A stretch of 19,264 nucleotides of DNA from CBFIJI01 sp965662885 (GCA_965662885.1 CBFIJI010000032.1:1-19264), one strand, 5' to 3'. Counted from the stretch's first letter, positions 1-8,468 are shown. Notes: a model not told the origin generated them from the sequence alone. Translations and numbers: made by a program.

Positions 1-306
1 GTTTCGGAATGTTTTGGTTGGAAAGGCAGTCAAGGAAATAAGCGTTCCAAACGAGTCGCTTTATTGGTTTTGGTCATTGGGGTGCTCTTTGCCTCGCTAA
101 ACATCAAACCGATTGAAATCATTCAAATAGCACAATTGGCAAACGGCTTGTTACTTCCCGTTGTAGGAGTATTTTTATTTTGGATAGTCACTCAAAAAAA
201 CATAAAAATGAATTATCGAAACCCGATATGGATTCGTATCGGTTTGTTTTTGATTATCTGTTTTTTTATTCTTCTCGCTATGAAGACCTTAGGAATGTTC
301 GTTTAA
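1..306 (+). CDS. NRAMP-family divalent metal transporter, C-terminal part (5' end outside window)
   Basis: The reading frame is open from base 1 and ends with TAA at 304-306, giving the last 101 residues of a membrane protein. Three hydrophobic segments are visible, one around RVALLVLVIGVLFASL, one around ANGLLLPVVGVFLFWIV and one around IGLFLIICFFILLAM. The middle one, with the preceding KPIEIIQIAQ, resembles the late transmembrane helices of NRAMP (MntH-like) proton-coupled Mn/Fe transporters. The catalytic metal-site helices (DPGN and MPH motifs) would lie upstream and cannot be checked. The gene sits 52 bp before pxpA on the same strand. A similar linkage is known in Bacillus subtilis, where the NRAMP-like ycsG lies with ycsF, kipI and kipA, which supports the call. 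The role of the transporter in oxoproline metabolism is unknown. Confidence 0.75.
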   Translation, partial: VSECFGWKGSQGNKRSKRVALLVLVIGVLFASLNIKPIEIIQIAQLANGLLLPVVGVFLFWIVTQKNIKMNYRNPIWIRIGLFLIICFFILLAMKTLGMFV

Positions 307-358
307 ATCATATCGCTTTTTGTACATTCGTGACACAACCTATCATAAATTAGACTCA

Positions 359-1069
359 ATGGATTTAAATTGTGATCTCGGTGAAAAAACGGGAAACGAC
401 ACCTTACTTTTCCCTTATATTTCTTCCTGTTCTATTGCCTGTGGAGGGCATGTTGGTGATGTAAAAAGTATCAATACGGCCATTAAAGAGGCTGTAAAGC
501 ATGGGGTGAAGGTAGGTGCTCATCCTTCCTATCCTGACCCTTTTAGTTTTGGTCGTAAAACCATGGTACTTTCAAAATCGTTATTTCAATCTTCAATTCG
601 GAAACAATTGCAATTGTTTAAGGATGTACTGGATTCGTTTTCTCTTCCTTGGAATCACATTAAACCGCATGGGGCACTTTATAATGATCTTGCTACCGAT
701 TATGGGTTAGCTCAGCAGTTTTTGGAAGTCGTTTTGGAATTTCCCGAAGTAAAAAAAATCTATTGTATGGCTGCACAGCCCATAGTTTCTTGGGTAACTA
801 ACATGGATTTGATAGCTGTTGAAGAAGCTTTTGGTGATCGTGCATATAATGAACATGGAAGGCTGGTTTCTAGAAATTCCTCGCAGGCAGTTTATACAAC
901 ATTAGATCAGGTCGAAAAACAAGTAAAGCAGTTGAAGTCAGGATTTGTTCAACCGCTCTCAGGTCATAAAATTCCTCTTCAGGTGGGTACCGTTTGTATT
1001 CATTCAGACACGCTAAACGCGCCAATCTTTGTTCAGCGACTTCATGATTTACTGTTAAATAACGAATAA
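359..1069 (+). CDS. pxpA: 5-oxoprolinase subunit A (LamB/YcsF family)
   Basis: This is one of three subunits of the ATP-dependent 5-oxoprolinase, which opens 5-oxoproline (pyroglutamate), a spontaneous cyclisation product of glutamine and glutamate, to glutamate in the cytoplasm. The 236-residue product begins MDLNCDLGEK, the usual N-terminus of the LamB/YcsF family. Other family motifs are ACGGHVGD (27-34), GAHPSYPD (53-60), KPHGALYN (102-109), EAFGDRAY (156-163) and CIHSDT (213-218; the family often has GDT here). The length fits the usual 240-250 residues. I chose the ATG at 359 over an upstream in-frame TTG at 320 because homologues begin just before the DLN.DLGE motif. The stop codon overlaps the pxpB start by one base (TAATG), which implies translational coupling. 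Confidence 0.93.
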   Translation: MDLNCDLGEKTGNDTLLFPYISSCSIACGGHVGDVKSINTAIKEAVKHGVKVGAHPSYPDPFSFGRKTMVLSKSLFQSSIRKQLQLFKDVLDSFSLPWNHIKPHGALYNDLATDYGLAQQFLEVVLEFPEVKKIYCMAAQPIVSWVTNMDLIAVEEAFGDRAYNEHGRLVSRNSSQAVYTTLDQVEKQVKQLKSGFVQPLSGHKIPLQVGTVCIHSDTLNAPIFVQRLHDLLLNNE

Positions 1070-1809
1070 TGATCCAAAAAAATATTCAACCTTTAGATGC
1101 TAAAACCATCATTGTCGATTATTCAAATGATCGGATTACTCATCGGAATATTCAAAAGCAATGGCTGTTTAAACTGGCATTACAAGAATATTTAAGTGAC
1201 CAAATAGATGAGATTGTATTAACATCCAATGCGTTGACCTTATTTTTCAAAGCTCCCATAAAAGACCTCAATCAAATCCGAGAAAAAATTCAAAAATGGC
1301 TGCATTTGTATTCGGAAAAACATCAGTCTTTAACATATACAAAATGGCAAATCCCTGTTTGTTTTGATCAGGAGTTCACTTCAGATCTAAGCGATTATTT
1401 TAACGGTGATTCCTCCAAAGTAGCGGAATATATTACTTCTTTTTTAGAGCAGGAGCTTATCGTTCATCACTACGGCTTTTTACCCGGATTCTGTTATTTA
1501 AGTGGATTACCAAAAGAGTTACAGTTACCACGAAAAGAACTACCTCTTTTAAAAGTTCCTTCTGGTACTCTTGCAGTTGGGGGAACCTACGCTGGAATTT
1601 ACCCACAAGAAAGTCCAGGTGGCTGGCATTTGATCGGGAGAACTCCCCTAGATATGTTTAATCCTCTATTAGCCACTCCAACTTTTGCCAACCCAGGCGA
1701 TAGTTTTGTTTTTGAATCAATTACTAAAAAGGAATATTTAAAACTTATAGCAGCCAATAAAATAAACAACATACATCCAAAAAAGACCCTAGCTTATGCC
1801 CAACCTTAG
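1069..1809 (+). CDS. pxpB: 5-oxoprolinase subunit B (KipI/allophanate hydrolase subunit 1 family)
   Basis: This is the second subunit of the prokaryotic 5-oxoprolinase and contains the allophanate hydrolase subunit 1 (AHS1, KipI-like) domain. The 246-residue product carries GFLPGFCYLSGLP (136-148), then LPRK and VPSGTLAVGGTYAGIYP, and ESPGGWHLIGRTPL near residue 190, which together are diagnostic of this family. The N-terminal 100 residues are more variable, as usual. Translation probably couples to pxpA through the one-base overlap, and the last 14 bases overlap pxpC. In B. subtilis the homologue KipI also inhibits the sporulation kinase KinA. That role is not expected in this non-sporulating lineage, so the metabolic function is preferred. 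Confidence 0.92.
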   Translation: MIQKNIQPLDAKTIIVDYSNDRITHRNIQKQWLFKLALQEYLSDQIDEIVLTSNALTLFFKAPIKDLNQIREKIQKWLHLYSEKHQSLTYTKWQIPVCFDQEFTSDLSDYFNGDSSKVAEYITSFLEQELIVHHYGFLPGFCYLSGLPKELQLPRKELPLLKVPSGTLAVGGTYAGIYPQESPGGWHLIGRTPLDMFNPLLATPTFANPGDSFVFESITKKEYLKLIAANKINNIHPKKTLAYAQP

Positions 1810-2644
1810 TATTATTGATCCAGGTTTTTATTCCACAGTTCAGGATATGGGACGTTTTGGGCATCGCTCGTTAGGTGTTCCCATATCTGGTCCCATGGAT
1901 CATTTGTCATTTAAATTAGCACAGCAATTGGTTGGAAACTTAGGTGATGAAGCACTGTTGGAATGTACATTAAATGGGCCTAAAATACTCTTCTCTGGAA
2001 AAGCGTGTCTTGCCATAACAGGAGCTCCGACAAGCATTTTACTCAATGATAAAGAAATTCCTATGAATCAGATTTTTCAATGTGACTTAGGCGACTTGCT
2101 ACAGCTGGGGAATTGTGAAGAAGGGATGCGTAATTATATTGCATTTAAAGGGGGCTTACAAACCCCTTCCTTTATGGGGAGTCGTTCTTATTATTATCCG
2201 ATTACACCTCAATTTAAAGTCAACAAAGGCGATAAAATTTCTTTTTTAGAAACCTCTTTGGAACAGGTTGAAACTTTAAATAAGAACCCCTTAAAAGCAA
2301 CCGATTCCAATTCCATTTTGGAGGTCAGCCCAGGACCAGAATGGAAGATCTTATCCAAACAAGTGCAACGATTGATTTTAAAGGAAACTTTTAATGTGGG
2401 AACAAACGACAGGATGGGCTATCATCTTTTAGGAAAATTACCTAAAAATAATTTTCAGCTTCCCAGTAGCTGTGTAGTTCCCGGTGTTTTTCAACTGACA
2501 CCAAATGGCACCTTATTAGTCACTATGGCAGATGCACAAACTACTGGAGGATACCCTCGCGTTTTAGTCCTTAAATCAAAGTCACTAGCGGTTTTAGCTC
2601 AAAAGCGTGTCGGTGAAAAAATACAGTTAAAATTTATTTTGTAA
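1796..2644 (+). CDS. pxpC: 5-oxoprolinase subunit C (KipA/allophanate hydrolase subunit 2 family)
   Basis: This is the third subunit of the 5-oxoprolinase, with the AHS2 (KipA-like, biotin-dependent carboxyltransferase-like) domain. The 282-residue product opens with DPGFYSTVQDMGRFGHRSLG and continues with GVPISGPMDHLSFKLAQ, NGPKILF and, near the C-terminus, TTGGYPRVLVLKS, all typical of the family. It is a little shorter than many relatives, which have about 300-330 residues, but both ends look intact. The ATG at 1796 lies inside the end of pxpB (14-nt overlap), so the three subunits form a tight, co-translated unit. Its stop codon is only 5 bp from the stop codon of the convergent nitroreductase gene. 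Confidence 0.92.
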   Translation: MPNLSIIDPGFYSTVQDMGRFGHRSLGVPISGPMDHLSFKLAQQLVGNLGDEALLECTLNGPKILFSGKACLAITGAPTSILLNDKEIPMNQIFQCDLGDLLQLGNCEEGMRNYIAFKGGLQTPSFMGSRSYYYPITPQFKVNKGDKISFLETSLEQVETLNKNPLKATDSNSILEVSPGPEWKILSKQVQRLILKETFNVGTNDRMGYHLLGKLPKNNFQLPSSCVVPGVFQLTPNGTLLVTMADAQTTGGYPRVLVLKSKSLAVLAQKRVGEKIQLKFIL

Positions 2645-2666
2645 AGCGATTATTTTTCAAAATAAA
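2633..2666. terminator. Inverted repeat spanning two convergent stop codons, possible bidirectional terminator
   Basis: TTTATTTTG at 2633-2641 is the exact reverse complement of CAAAATAAA at 2658-2666, giving a 9-bp stem with a 16-nt loop. The arms lie in the final codons of pxpC (plus) and of the nitroreductase (minus), and the loop contains both stop codons. The symmetrical position suits a shared terminator. However, the stem is almost all A/T and no clear T-tract follows on either strand, so the function is uncertain. Confidence 0.3.
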
Positions 2667-3378
2667 CTTCTTCGAAAGGCACCCGAAATCGATCGCCGTA
2701 AACGCCCTCTGCCTTTCGTATTCCACAGCCAATAATCATACTGATTTCGGCATTTTTGGGGAGCTCCAATATTTTTTTAACTCGTGTGGAATCAAAGCCT
2801 TCCATAGGGCAAGTATCATAGGAAAATCCCGCCATACTCAACATAAAACTTTGTGCGGCTAAAGCAACACTTTTATGAGCAATAACTCGAACATCTGTTT
2901 TACGAGTTTCTCGATAGGTTGGTTTATTTCTTCCTTTAAATTGAGCCATCAAAGAATGGTAGCGGTCAACGAGTCCTAGACGTCCTTGGTAAACCGATGC
3001 TACTGTTTTATTGTAATAATTTAAAGTGCCTTTTTCTTTTTTTGGGTTGCGGTTTTTCTGTTTGGAAAATCCAGCCATTAAGTGGTCTACATTGGATTGA
3101 ATACGTTTGGACCAAAGGTCTTTTCGAACCACAGCAACCACCAATTGTTGAGCTGTTCGTGCTGCTGGTTGATTAAAACAGGCTTTGGCTAATGTGGTTT
3201 TTTTTTCGGCACTCGTGATATGATAAAATTCCCACAATTGCATATTACTGCTCGTAGGTGCTAAAACAGCTTGCTCAATACATTGCTTTACAATTTTAGT
3301 ATCTATGGGCTTATCTTCATCATATATTCTTACGGAACGTCGGTACCTTAGGGCATCACCCACAGTTTTTTCTTTCAT
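2650..3378 (-). CDS. Nitroreductase-family flavoprotein
   Basis: This predicted FMN-dependent NAD(P)H oxidoreductase has the nitroreductase fold and 242 residues. The N-terminal motif RYRRSVRIYD (11-20) matches the RRSxR phosphate-binding signature, APTSSNMQLWEFYHI follows at about 40-54, and a GCGIRKAEG-like segment lies near the C-terminus where these enzymes contact FMN. An unusual central insert rich in Lys and Asn (around KQKNRNPKKEKG) lies between the core helices. The physiological substrate cannot be read from sequence; members reduce nitroaromatics, quinones, enones or flavins. Its ATG overlaps the stop codon of the upstream aldehyde dehydrogenase gene (ATGA), so the two are very probably co-translated. 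Confidence 0.85.
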   Translation of the reverse strand: MKEKTVGDALRYRRSVRIYDEDKPIDTKIVKQCIEQAVLAPTSSNMQLWEFYHITSAEKKTTLAKACFNQPAARTAQQLVVAVVRKDLWSKRIQSNVDHLMAGFSKQKNRNPKKEKGTLNYYNKTVASVYQGRLGLVDRYHSLMAQFKGRNKPTYRETRKTDVRVIAHKSVALAAQSFMLSMAGFSYDTCPMEGFDSTRVKKILELPKNAEISMIIGCGIRKAEGVYGDRFRVPFEEVYFEK

Positions 3379-4760
3379 AATTTTTTTAAAATAGACTTCA
3401 GCAAATTTAGTGATTTTGGATAAGGTGCATAGCGTTGAGGAAGGTCAAATCGAAAACTGCGTTTTACTACAGCTTTTAAGTGAGAAAATAATTCAAAACT
3501 AAATCTCCCATGATAGGCACCAACACCACTAGACCCTACGCCACCGAAAGGTAGATTTTGATTGGCAAATTGTAATAGGGTATCGTTAACAACCCCACCA
3601 CCAAATGAATACTCCGCATGTAATTGTTTGATGAATTTTTTTCTTCTACTAAAAATATAAAAGGCCAAAGGCTTATCAAAATTCAAAACAGTATTGGCAA
3701 TATCCGTTTCGTTGCTGTAGGAAAGTATGGGTAGAATAGGACCAAAAATTTCTTCCTTCATCAACGCACTATCTAATGGAGGCTCATCCACCAAGGTGGG
3801 ATGAAAAAACAATGATTTTTCATTCGATTTTCCAGTGTAAATTAGCTTTTGTTCAGCAAGAGAATCCATTAATTTATCATAATGACTTTTATGAATAATA
3901 CGGCCGTAATCGGGAGATTCCTCAACATTTTTTCCAAAAGCACTTTCAATTTCTTTGACCATAGCTTCAACAAGTGCTTGCTTTATTGTATGATGAACCA
4001 ATACATAATCAGGGGCGATACAGGTTTGCCCACAGTTGATGAATTTACCCCAAACAATTCGTTTTGCAGTTATTTGAATAGGAACACTTTGGTCAACAAC
4101 ACATGGACTTTTACCTCCAAGTTCAAGGGTTATTGGCGTAAGATTTTTTGCAGCGGCTTTAGCAATACTTTTCCCTACTTCCGTACTTCCCGTAAAAAAA
4201 ATATAATCCCATTGCAGTTCTAATAAGGCTTTAGCCACAGTTGCATCTCCTTCAATGACTGCTACCCATGTTTCAGGAAATACTTCTGTAAGGATTTCAA
4301 TAATAATTTTTGAGGTATGTGGGCTTGATTCAGAAGGTTTTAAAACCACTGTATTTCCAGCTGCAATAGCACCAATAAGAGGAGTTATAGCCAATTGAAA
4401 CGGGTAATTCCAAGGAGAAATAATCAACACCTTTCCATAAGGTTCTGGAATGATGTAATCTTTAGACGGAAAATTAATTAAGCTACTATGAACCTTTCTC
4501 GGCTTTGACCACTTCCGTAATTTTTTAATCATCAACTTGATTTCTTTTATGACAAACAAGGTTTCACTTGTTAAGGCTTCAAACTCCGGTTTCTTTAAAT
4601 CAAGATATAACGCTTTATGAATTTCTTTTTCTTTTGCTTCGATGACATTTAAAAGTTGTTTTAAAACATGAATACGATTGGTTAGAACTTTTGTGTAATT
4701 ACTTTTAAAAAAAGTAGTTTGCTTTTTAGTAACAAGCGTGAAGTTGTGAAGATCTAACAT
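3375..4760 (-). CDS. NAD(P)-dependent aldehyde dehydrogenase, class 3-like
   Basis: This oxidises an aldehyde to the carboxylic acid with NAD(P). The 461-residue length, shorter than the roughly 490-500 of most ALDHs, and the motif order fit the class 3 (ALDH3, fatty or aromatic aldehyde) group. Visible sites are SPWNYP with the oxyanion Asn at N118, FTGSTEVGK (189-197) for nucleotide binding, LELGGKSP with general-base E213, CGQTC with catalytic C247, and EEIFGP. The C-terminal NDTLLQFANQNLPFGGVG is also typical of ALDH3. It starts with ATG at 4760 in the divergent region shared with ilvD and overlaps the nitroreductase gene by 4 nt. Pairing with a flavin reductase suggests detoxification of reactive aldehydes or enals, but this is inference. 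No signal peptide is seen. Confidence 0.88.
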   Translation of the reverse strand: MLDLHNFTLVTKKQTTFFKSNYTKVLTNRIHVLKQLLNVIEAKEKEIHKALYLDLKKPEFEALTSETLFVIKEIKLMIKKLRKWSKPRKVHSSLINFPSKDYIIPEPYGKVLIISPWNYPFQLAITPLIGAIAAGNTVVLKPSESSPHTSKIIIEILTEVFPETWVAVIEGDATVAKALLELQWDYIFFTGSTEVGKSIAKAAAKNLTPITLELGGKSPCVVDQSVPIQITAKRIVWGKFINCGQTCIAPDYVLVHHTIKQALVEAMVKEIESAFGKNVEESPDYGRIIHKSHYDKLMDSLAEQKLIYTGKSNEKSLFFHPTLVDEPPLDSALMKEEIFGPILPILSYSNETDIANTVLNFDKPLAFYIFSRRKKFIKQLHAEYSFGGGVVNDTLLQFANQNLPFGGVGSSGVGAYHGRFSFELFSHLKAVVKRSFRFDLPQRYAPYPKSLNLLKSILKKL

Positions 4761-4849
4761 TGGTTTTTTATTTGTTTTTAAATATAGTGATAATTGAATT
4801 CATTACTAATTTGAAGGTCTTGAATGTCTTAGAAAGTAAAACTTAAACA

Positions 4850-4862
4850 ATTGATAATCAAT
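4850..4862. promoter_or_regulatory. Perfect 13-bp palindrome in the divergent ALDH/ilvD region, candidate operator
   Basis: ATTGAT and ATCAAT flank a central A at 4856. The site lies 90 bp from the aldehyde dehydrogenase start and 193 bp from ilvD, in a 295-bp divergent intergenic region with no gene. Its position suits a regulator binding site, but one short AT-rich palindrome can arise by chance and no second copy was found nearby. Confidence 0.25.
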
Positions 4863-4982
4863 AGTATAAACCTCTTGTTTTCCATTTGAATATAATACGT
4901 GAGCATCAATTTCATCTATGGAATGTGATTTTCCTAATACATTCGTTTAAATGATAAACTGAAAATTAAAAAAGATATAAGT

Positions 4983-4990
4983 TATCTTTG
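4983..4990 (+). promoter_or_regulatory. Candidate -7 box for the ilv operon promoter
   Basis: TATCTTTG at 4983-4990 exactly matches the Bacteroidota -7 consensus TAnnTTTG and lies 65 bp before the ilvD ATG, so the transcript leader would be about 55-60 nt. No good TTTG -33 element is visible at the expected distance. The leader contains no stretch of Ile, Val or Leu codons, so leader-peptide attenuation is not supported. Confidence 0.5.
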
Positions 4991-5055
4991 GAATAAATAA
5001 ACAAAAACGAGGTTAAAATATCATAATTTCCAACGATTAAGTAGAAAATTTATTA

Positions 5056-6732
5056 ATGGAACTAAACAAATATAGTCGTCAAGTAACACAAGACCCAACA
5101 CAACCTGCGGCGCAAGCCATGCTTCATGCCATTGGACTTACTGATGAAGATTTTAAGAAACCAATGATTGGTGTTGCTAGTACAGGCTATGAAGGGAATC
5201 CCTGTAATATGCATCTTAATGATTTAGCTGTTCAAGTTAAAACTGGGATTCAAGAACATGATATGTTGGGGTTGATTTTTAATACGATTGGTGTTAGTGA
5301 TGGGATCTCAATGGGAACCCCGGGAATGCGTTTTTCCCTGCCCTCTCGTGATGTGATTGCTGATTCGGTAGAAACGGTGGTGCAAGCCATGTCCTATGAT
5401 GGGGTTGTCACTGTGGTAGGCTGTGATAAGAATATGCCCGGAGCATTGATGGCGATGTTACGTCTAGACCGTCCCTCAATATTAGTTTATGGAGGAACAA
5501 TTGCGCCAGGATGCCATAAAGATAAAGAGTTAGATGTTGTATCCGCTTTTGAGGCTTGGGGAGAAAAAGTGGCCGGTATTATTGATGAAAAAGAGTATAA
5601 GAATGTGATCAAAAATGCTTGTCCTGGTGCCGGTGCTTGTGGTGGAATGTATACGGCCAATACAATGGCTTCTGCCATTGAAGCCCTCGGCATGGCCATT
5701 CCCTATAATTCCTCCAATCCTGCTGTAAGCCAAGATAAAATAGCGGAGTGTAAAGCCCTAGGTGCCCATTTAAAAGTTTTATTGGAAAAAGACATCAAGC
5801 CTAGTGATATTGTCACTAAAAAATCCTTGGAAAATGCACTACGTGTGGTTGCTGTTCTCGGGGGGTCAACCAATGCAGTGCTTCACTTTTTAGCCATTGC
5901 TAAAGCCGCAAAAATTGACTTGACTATTGATGATTTTCAAAAAATAAGCGACACTACTCCTTTTCTTGCAGACCTAAAACCAAGTGGTCAATTTTTGATG
6001 AAAGATCTTCATCAAATTGGAGGTGTTCCTGCTGTTTTAAAATATATGTTGGAAAATAATATGCTTCATGGAGATTGCTTGACAGTCACAGGGAAAACGC
6101 TGGCTGAAAATTTAGCAACTGTCGCCCCATTGAAAACAGGTCAAAAAGTTATTCGTCCCTTGGATCAACCTATTAAACCAACGGGACACATACGTATTTT
6201 AAAAGGAAATCTTGCAGAAGGGGGTTCAGTAGCAAAAATTACTGGAAAAGAAGGTCTATTGTTTAAGGGGCCCGCCTGTGTTTTTGATGGTGAATATGCC
6301 GCTAATGATGGTATTAAAAATGGAAAAGTAAAATCGGGTGATGTTGTGGTTATTCGCTACGAAGGTCCAAAAGGAGGTCCTGGGATGCCTGAAATGCTAA
6401 AACCCACTGCTGCCATTATGGGTGCAGGATTAGGGAAAAATGTGGCATTAATCACAGATGGAAGATTTTCTGGGGGAACTCACGGGTTTGTTGTAGGACA
6501 TATAGTACCTGAAGCACAAGAGGGGGGAACTATTGCATTGGTTCAAGACGGTGATATAATCACCATTGATGCAGAATCCAATAGCATTACTGTTGATTTA
6601 ACTGCAGGAGAAATTGATGCCCGAAAAAAAGTATGGGAACAACCTCCCTATAAATTTAAACAAGGAGTATTGTATAAATACATAAAATGTGTGAGCACCG
6701 CCTCTGAAGGATGTGTTACCGATGCCGAATAA
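5056..6732 (+). CDS. ilvD: Dihydroxy-acid dehydratase
   Basis: This catalyses the third common step of valine and isoleucine synthesis, dehydrating 2,3-dihydroxy-3-methyl acids to 2-oxoacids in the cytoplasm. The 558-residue product fits the roughly 560-residue forms. Three Cys in the positions expected for Fe-S ligands are present: C50 in GNPCNMH, C123 in GCDKNMPG (with the following Lys, K125, usually carbamylated) and C195 in GACGGMYTANTM. This three-Cys pattern is typical of the [2Fe-2S] type, although the cluster type is inferred. C-terminal family motifs RYEGPKGGPGMPEM and DGRFSGGTHG are present. It is the first gene of the operon. The ATG at 5056 has no clear Shine-Dalgarno sequence, as usual in this phylum, and ilvB begins 2 nt after its stop. 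Confidence 0.97.
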   Translation: MELNKYSRQVTQDPTQPAAQAMLHAIGLTDEDFKKPMIGVASTGYEGNPCNMHLNDLAVQVKTGIQEHDMLGLIFNTIGVSDGISMGTPGMRFSLPSRDVIADSVETVVQAMSYDGVVTVVGCDKNMPGALMAMLRLDRPSILVYGGTIAPGCHKDKELDVVSAFEAWGEKVAGIIDEKEYKNVIKNACPGAGACGGMYTANTMASAIEALGMAIPYNSSNPAVSQDKIAECKALGAHLKVLLEKDIKPSDIVTKKSLENALRVVAVLGGSTNAVLHFLAIAKAAKIDLTIDDFQKISDTTPFLADLKPSGQFLMKDLHQIGGVPAVLKYMLENNMLHGDCLTVTGKTLAENLATVAPLKTGQKVIRPLDQPIKPTGHIRILKGNLAEGGSVAKITGKEGLLFKGPACVFDGEYAANDGIKNGKVKSGDVVVIRYEGPKGGPGMPEMLKPTAAIMGAGLGKNVALITDGRFSGGTHGFVVGHIVPEAQEGGTIALVQDGDIITIDAESNSITVDLTAGEIDARKKVWEQPPYKFKQGVLYKYIKCVSTASEGCVTDAE

Positions 6733-6734
6733 AA

Positions 6735-8468
6735 ATGAAAACGAATACAGCAACAACAAAACCATTAAAACCATCAGAGACGCTTCATATCTCTGGTGCA
6801 GAAGCAGTGATTCATTGTCTTTTAGCAGAGGATGTTGATCTTATTTACGGTTATCCTGGAGGAGCAATTATGCCCATTTACGATGAACTGTACAAATTTC
6901 AAGATCAACTGAGTCATATTTTAACACGTCATGAGCAGGGTGCTACGCATGCAGCGCAAGGTTTTGCACGTACCTCTGGAAAGGTGGGAGTCGCTATTGC
7001 GACTTCTGGACCAGGAGCAACAAACTTAGTCACAGGTATCGCTGATGCTCAAATTGATTCGACACCCATGGTATGTATTACTGGTCAAGTAGCTTCTCAT
7101 TTATTGGGGTCTGATGCTTTTCAAGAAACGGATATCATCGGGATCTCAACGCCAGTTACTAAATGGAATTATCAAATCACCAAAGCGAGTGAGATTCCTG
7201 AAATTATGGCGAAAGCATTTTATATTGCCTCTTCGGGACGTCCCGGACCTGTTTTGATCGATATTACCAAAGATGCTCAATTTGAACTTTTTGACTTTAA
7301 GTATAAAAAATGTATTGGTGTTCGGAGCTATAAACCCGTTCCAATACTTGATATGGAAGCCGTTGATGCTGCAGCTGAAATAATCAATGCAGCAAAAAAA
7401 CCCATGATTGTTTGGGGGCAAGGAGTGATTATAGGGGAAGCAGAAGCCGCTTTTAAAAACTTTGTGGAGACTTCTGGAATTCCAGCAGTGTGGACAATTT
7501 TAGGACTTTCAGGCCTGTCAACTGATCATCCCTTAAATATGGGAATGGTAGGAATGCATGGGAATTATGCACCCAATTTATTGACAAATGAATGCGATGT
7601 TCTGATTGCTATCGGGATGCGTTTTGATGACCGTGTGACTGGAGATTTAACCACCTACGCCAAACAGGCTAAAGTCATCCATTTAGAAATTGATCCTGCT
7701 GAAATTAATAAAAATGTAAATGCTGATGTGGCTCTTTTAGCCGATTGTAAAGAGAGTCTGCAAGCGCTTACTTCTAAAATCAAATCAAAACCTTATACTG
7801 ACTGGATTGCACGTTTTAAAAGTTTGAGTGCTATTGAATATGATAAAGTTATTCAACACGACCTTTTTCCAAAAAAAGAAGGCTTAACGATGGGGGAGGC
7901 TATTGCAGCCATAAACAAACATTCCAAGGGTGATGCCATTATTGTGACAGATGTAGGGCAACACCAAATGGTGGCATGTCGTTATGCCAAATTCAATCAA
8001 TCCAAAAGTAATGTAACCTCTGGAGGTTTAGGGACAATGGGCTTTGCCTTACCGGCTGCGATTGGAGCAAAAATGGGGGCGCCTGAACGTGAGGTTGTTG
8101 CAGTGATTGGTGATGGTGGATATCAAATGACCATTCAGGAATTAGGTACTATTTTTCAGACACAAACAGCTGTCAAAATTGTTGTCTTGAATAATGATTT
8201 TCTAGGTATGGTACGTCAGTGGCAACAGTTGTTTTTCGATAAACGATACGCCTCTACAGAAATGGTAAACCCCGATTTTGTTGCCATTGCTAAGGGATAT
8301 CATATTGAAGCTGTAAGTGTTAAAAAGAGAGAAGATTTAGATGCTGCCGTGGCGGCTATGATTGCTTCTCCAAAACCCTTTTTCTTGGAAGTTTGTGTTG
8401 AAAAAGAAGATAATGTATTTCCCATGATTCCAACTGGGGCAAGTGTTTCAGATATAAGACTCGAATAA
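6735..8468 (+). CDS. ilvB: Acetolactate synthase large (catalytic) subunit
   Basis: This thiamine-diphosphate enzyme condenses two pyruvates to 2-acetolactate, or pyruvate plus 2-oxobutyrate to 2-aceto-2-hydroxybutyrate. The product is 577 residues from the ATG at 6735. Visible features are YGYPGGAIMPIYDEL (38-52), the catalytic Glu E67 in RHEQGATHAA, TSGPGATNLVTG (90-101), and the ThDP/Mg motif beginning GDGGYQ (459-464) and ending NNDFLGMV (486-493). An in-frame ATG at 6711 would add 8 residues (MCYRCRIK) inside ilvD; I prefer 6735 because the extra residues look like read-through of the ilvD end. It is followed after one base by its regulatory subunit gene. Confidence 0.96.
   Translation: MKTNTATTKPLKPSETLHISGAEAVIHCLLAEDVDLIYGYPGGAIMPIYDELYKFQDQLSHILTRHEQGATHAAQGFARTSGKVGVAIATSGPGATNLVTGIADAQIDSTPMVCITGQVASHLLGSDAFQETDIIGISTPVTKWNYQITKASEIPEIMAKAFYIASSGRPGPVLIDITKDAQFELFDFKYKKCIGVRSYKPVPILDMEAVDAAAEIINAAKKPMIVWGQGVIIGEAEAAFKNFVETSGIPAVWTILGLSGLSTDHPLNMGMVGMHGNYAPNLLTNECDVLIAIGMRFDDRVTGDLTTYAKQAKVIHLEIDPAEINKNVNADVALLADCKESLQALTSKIKSKPYTDWIARFKSLSAIEYDKVIQHDLFPKKEGLTMGEAIAAINKHSKGDAIIVTDVGQHQMVACRYAKFNQSKSNVTSGGLGTMGFALPAAIGAKMGAPEREVVAVIGDGGYQMTIQELGTIFQTQTAVKIVVLNNDFLGMVRQWQQLFFDKRYASTEMVNPDFVAIAKGYHIEAVSVKKREDLDAAVAAMIASPKPFFLEVCVEKEDNVFPMIPTGASVSDIRLE

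Noticed and set aside
320..358. TTG start giving a 13-residue extension of PxpA
   Set aside because: Family members start immediately before the DLNxDLGE motif, which the ATG at 359 provides.
3882..4223. A 113-codon open frame on the plus strand opposite the aldehyde dehydrogenase
   Set aside because: It lies wholly antisense to a gene with clear catalytic motifs, its predicted protein has no recognisable domain, and its length is expected by chance.
4918..4950. Ten-codon frame (MECDFPNTFV) upstream of ilvD, considered as an attenuator leader peptide
   Set aside because: It has no run of Ile, Val or Leu codons, lies upstream of the likely promoter box, and has no terminator-antiterminator hairpins after it.
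6711..6734. Upstream in-frame ATG that would extend IlvB by 8 residues
   Set aside because: The added residues derive from another frame of the ilvD end, and the ATG at 6735 gives the usual N-terminus with a 2-nt intergenic gap.
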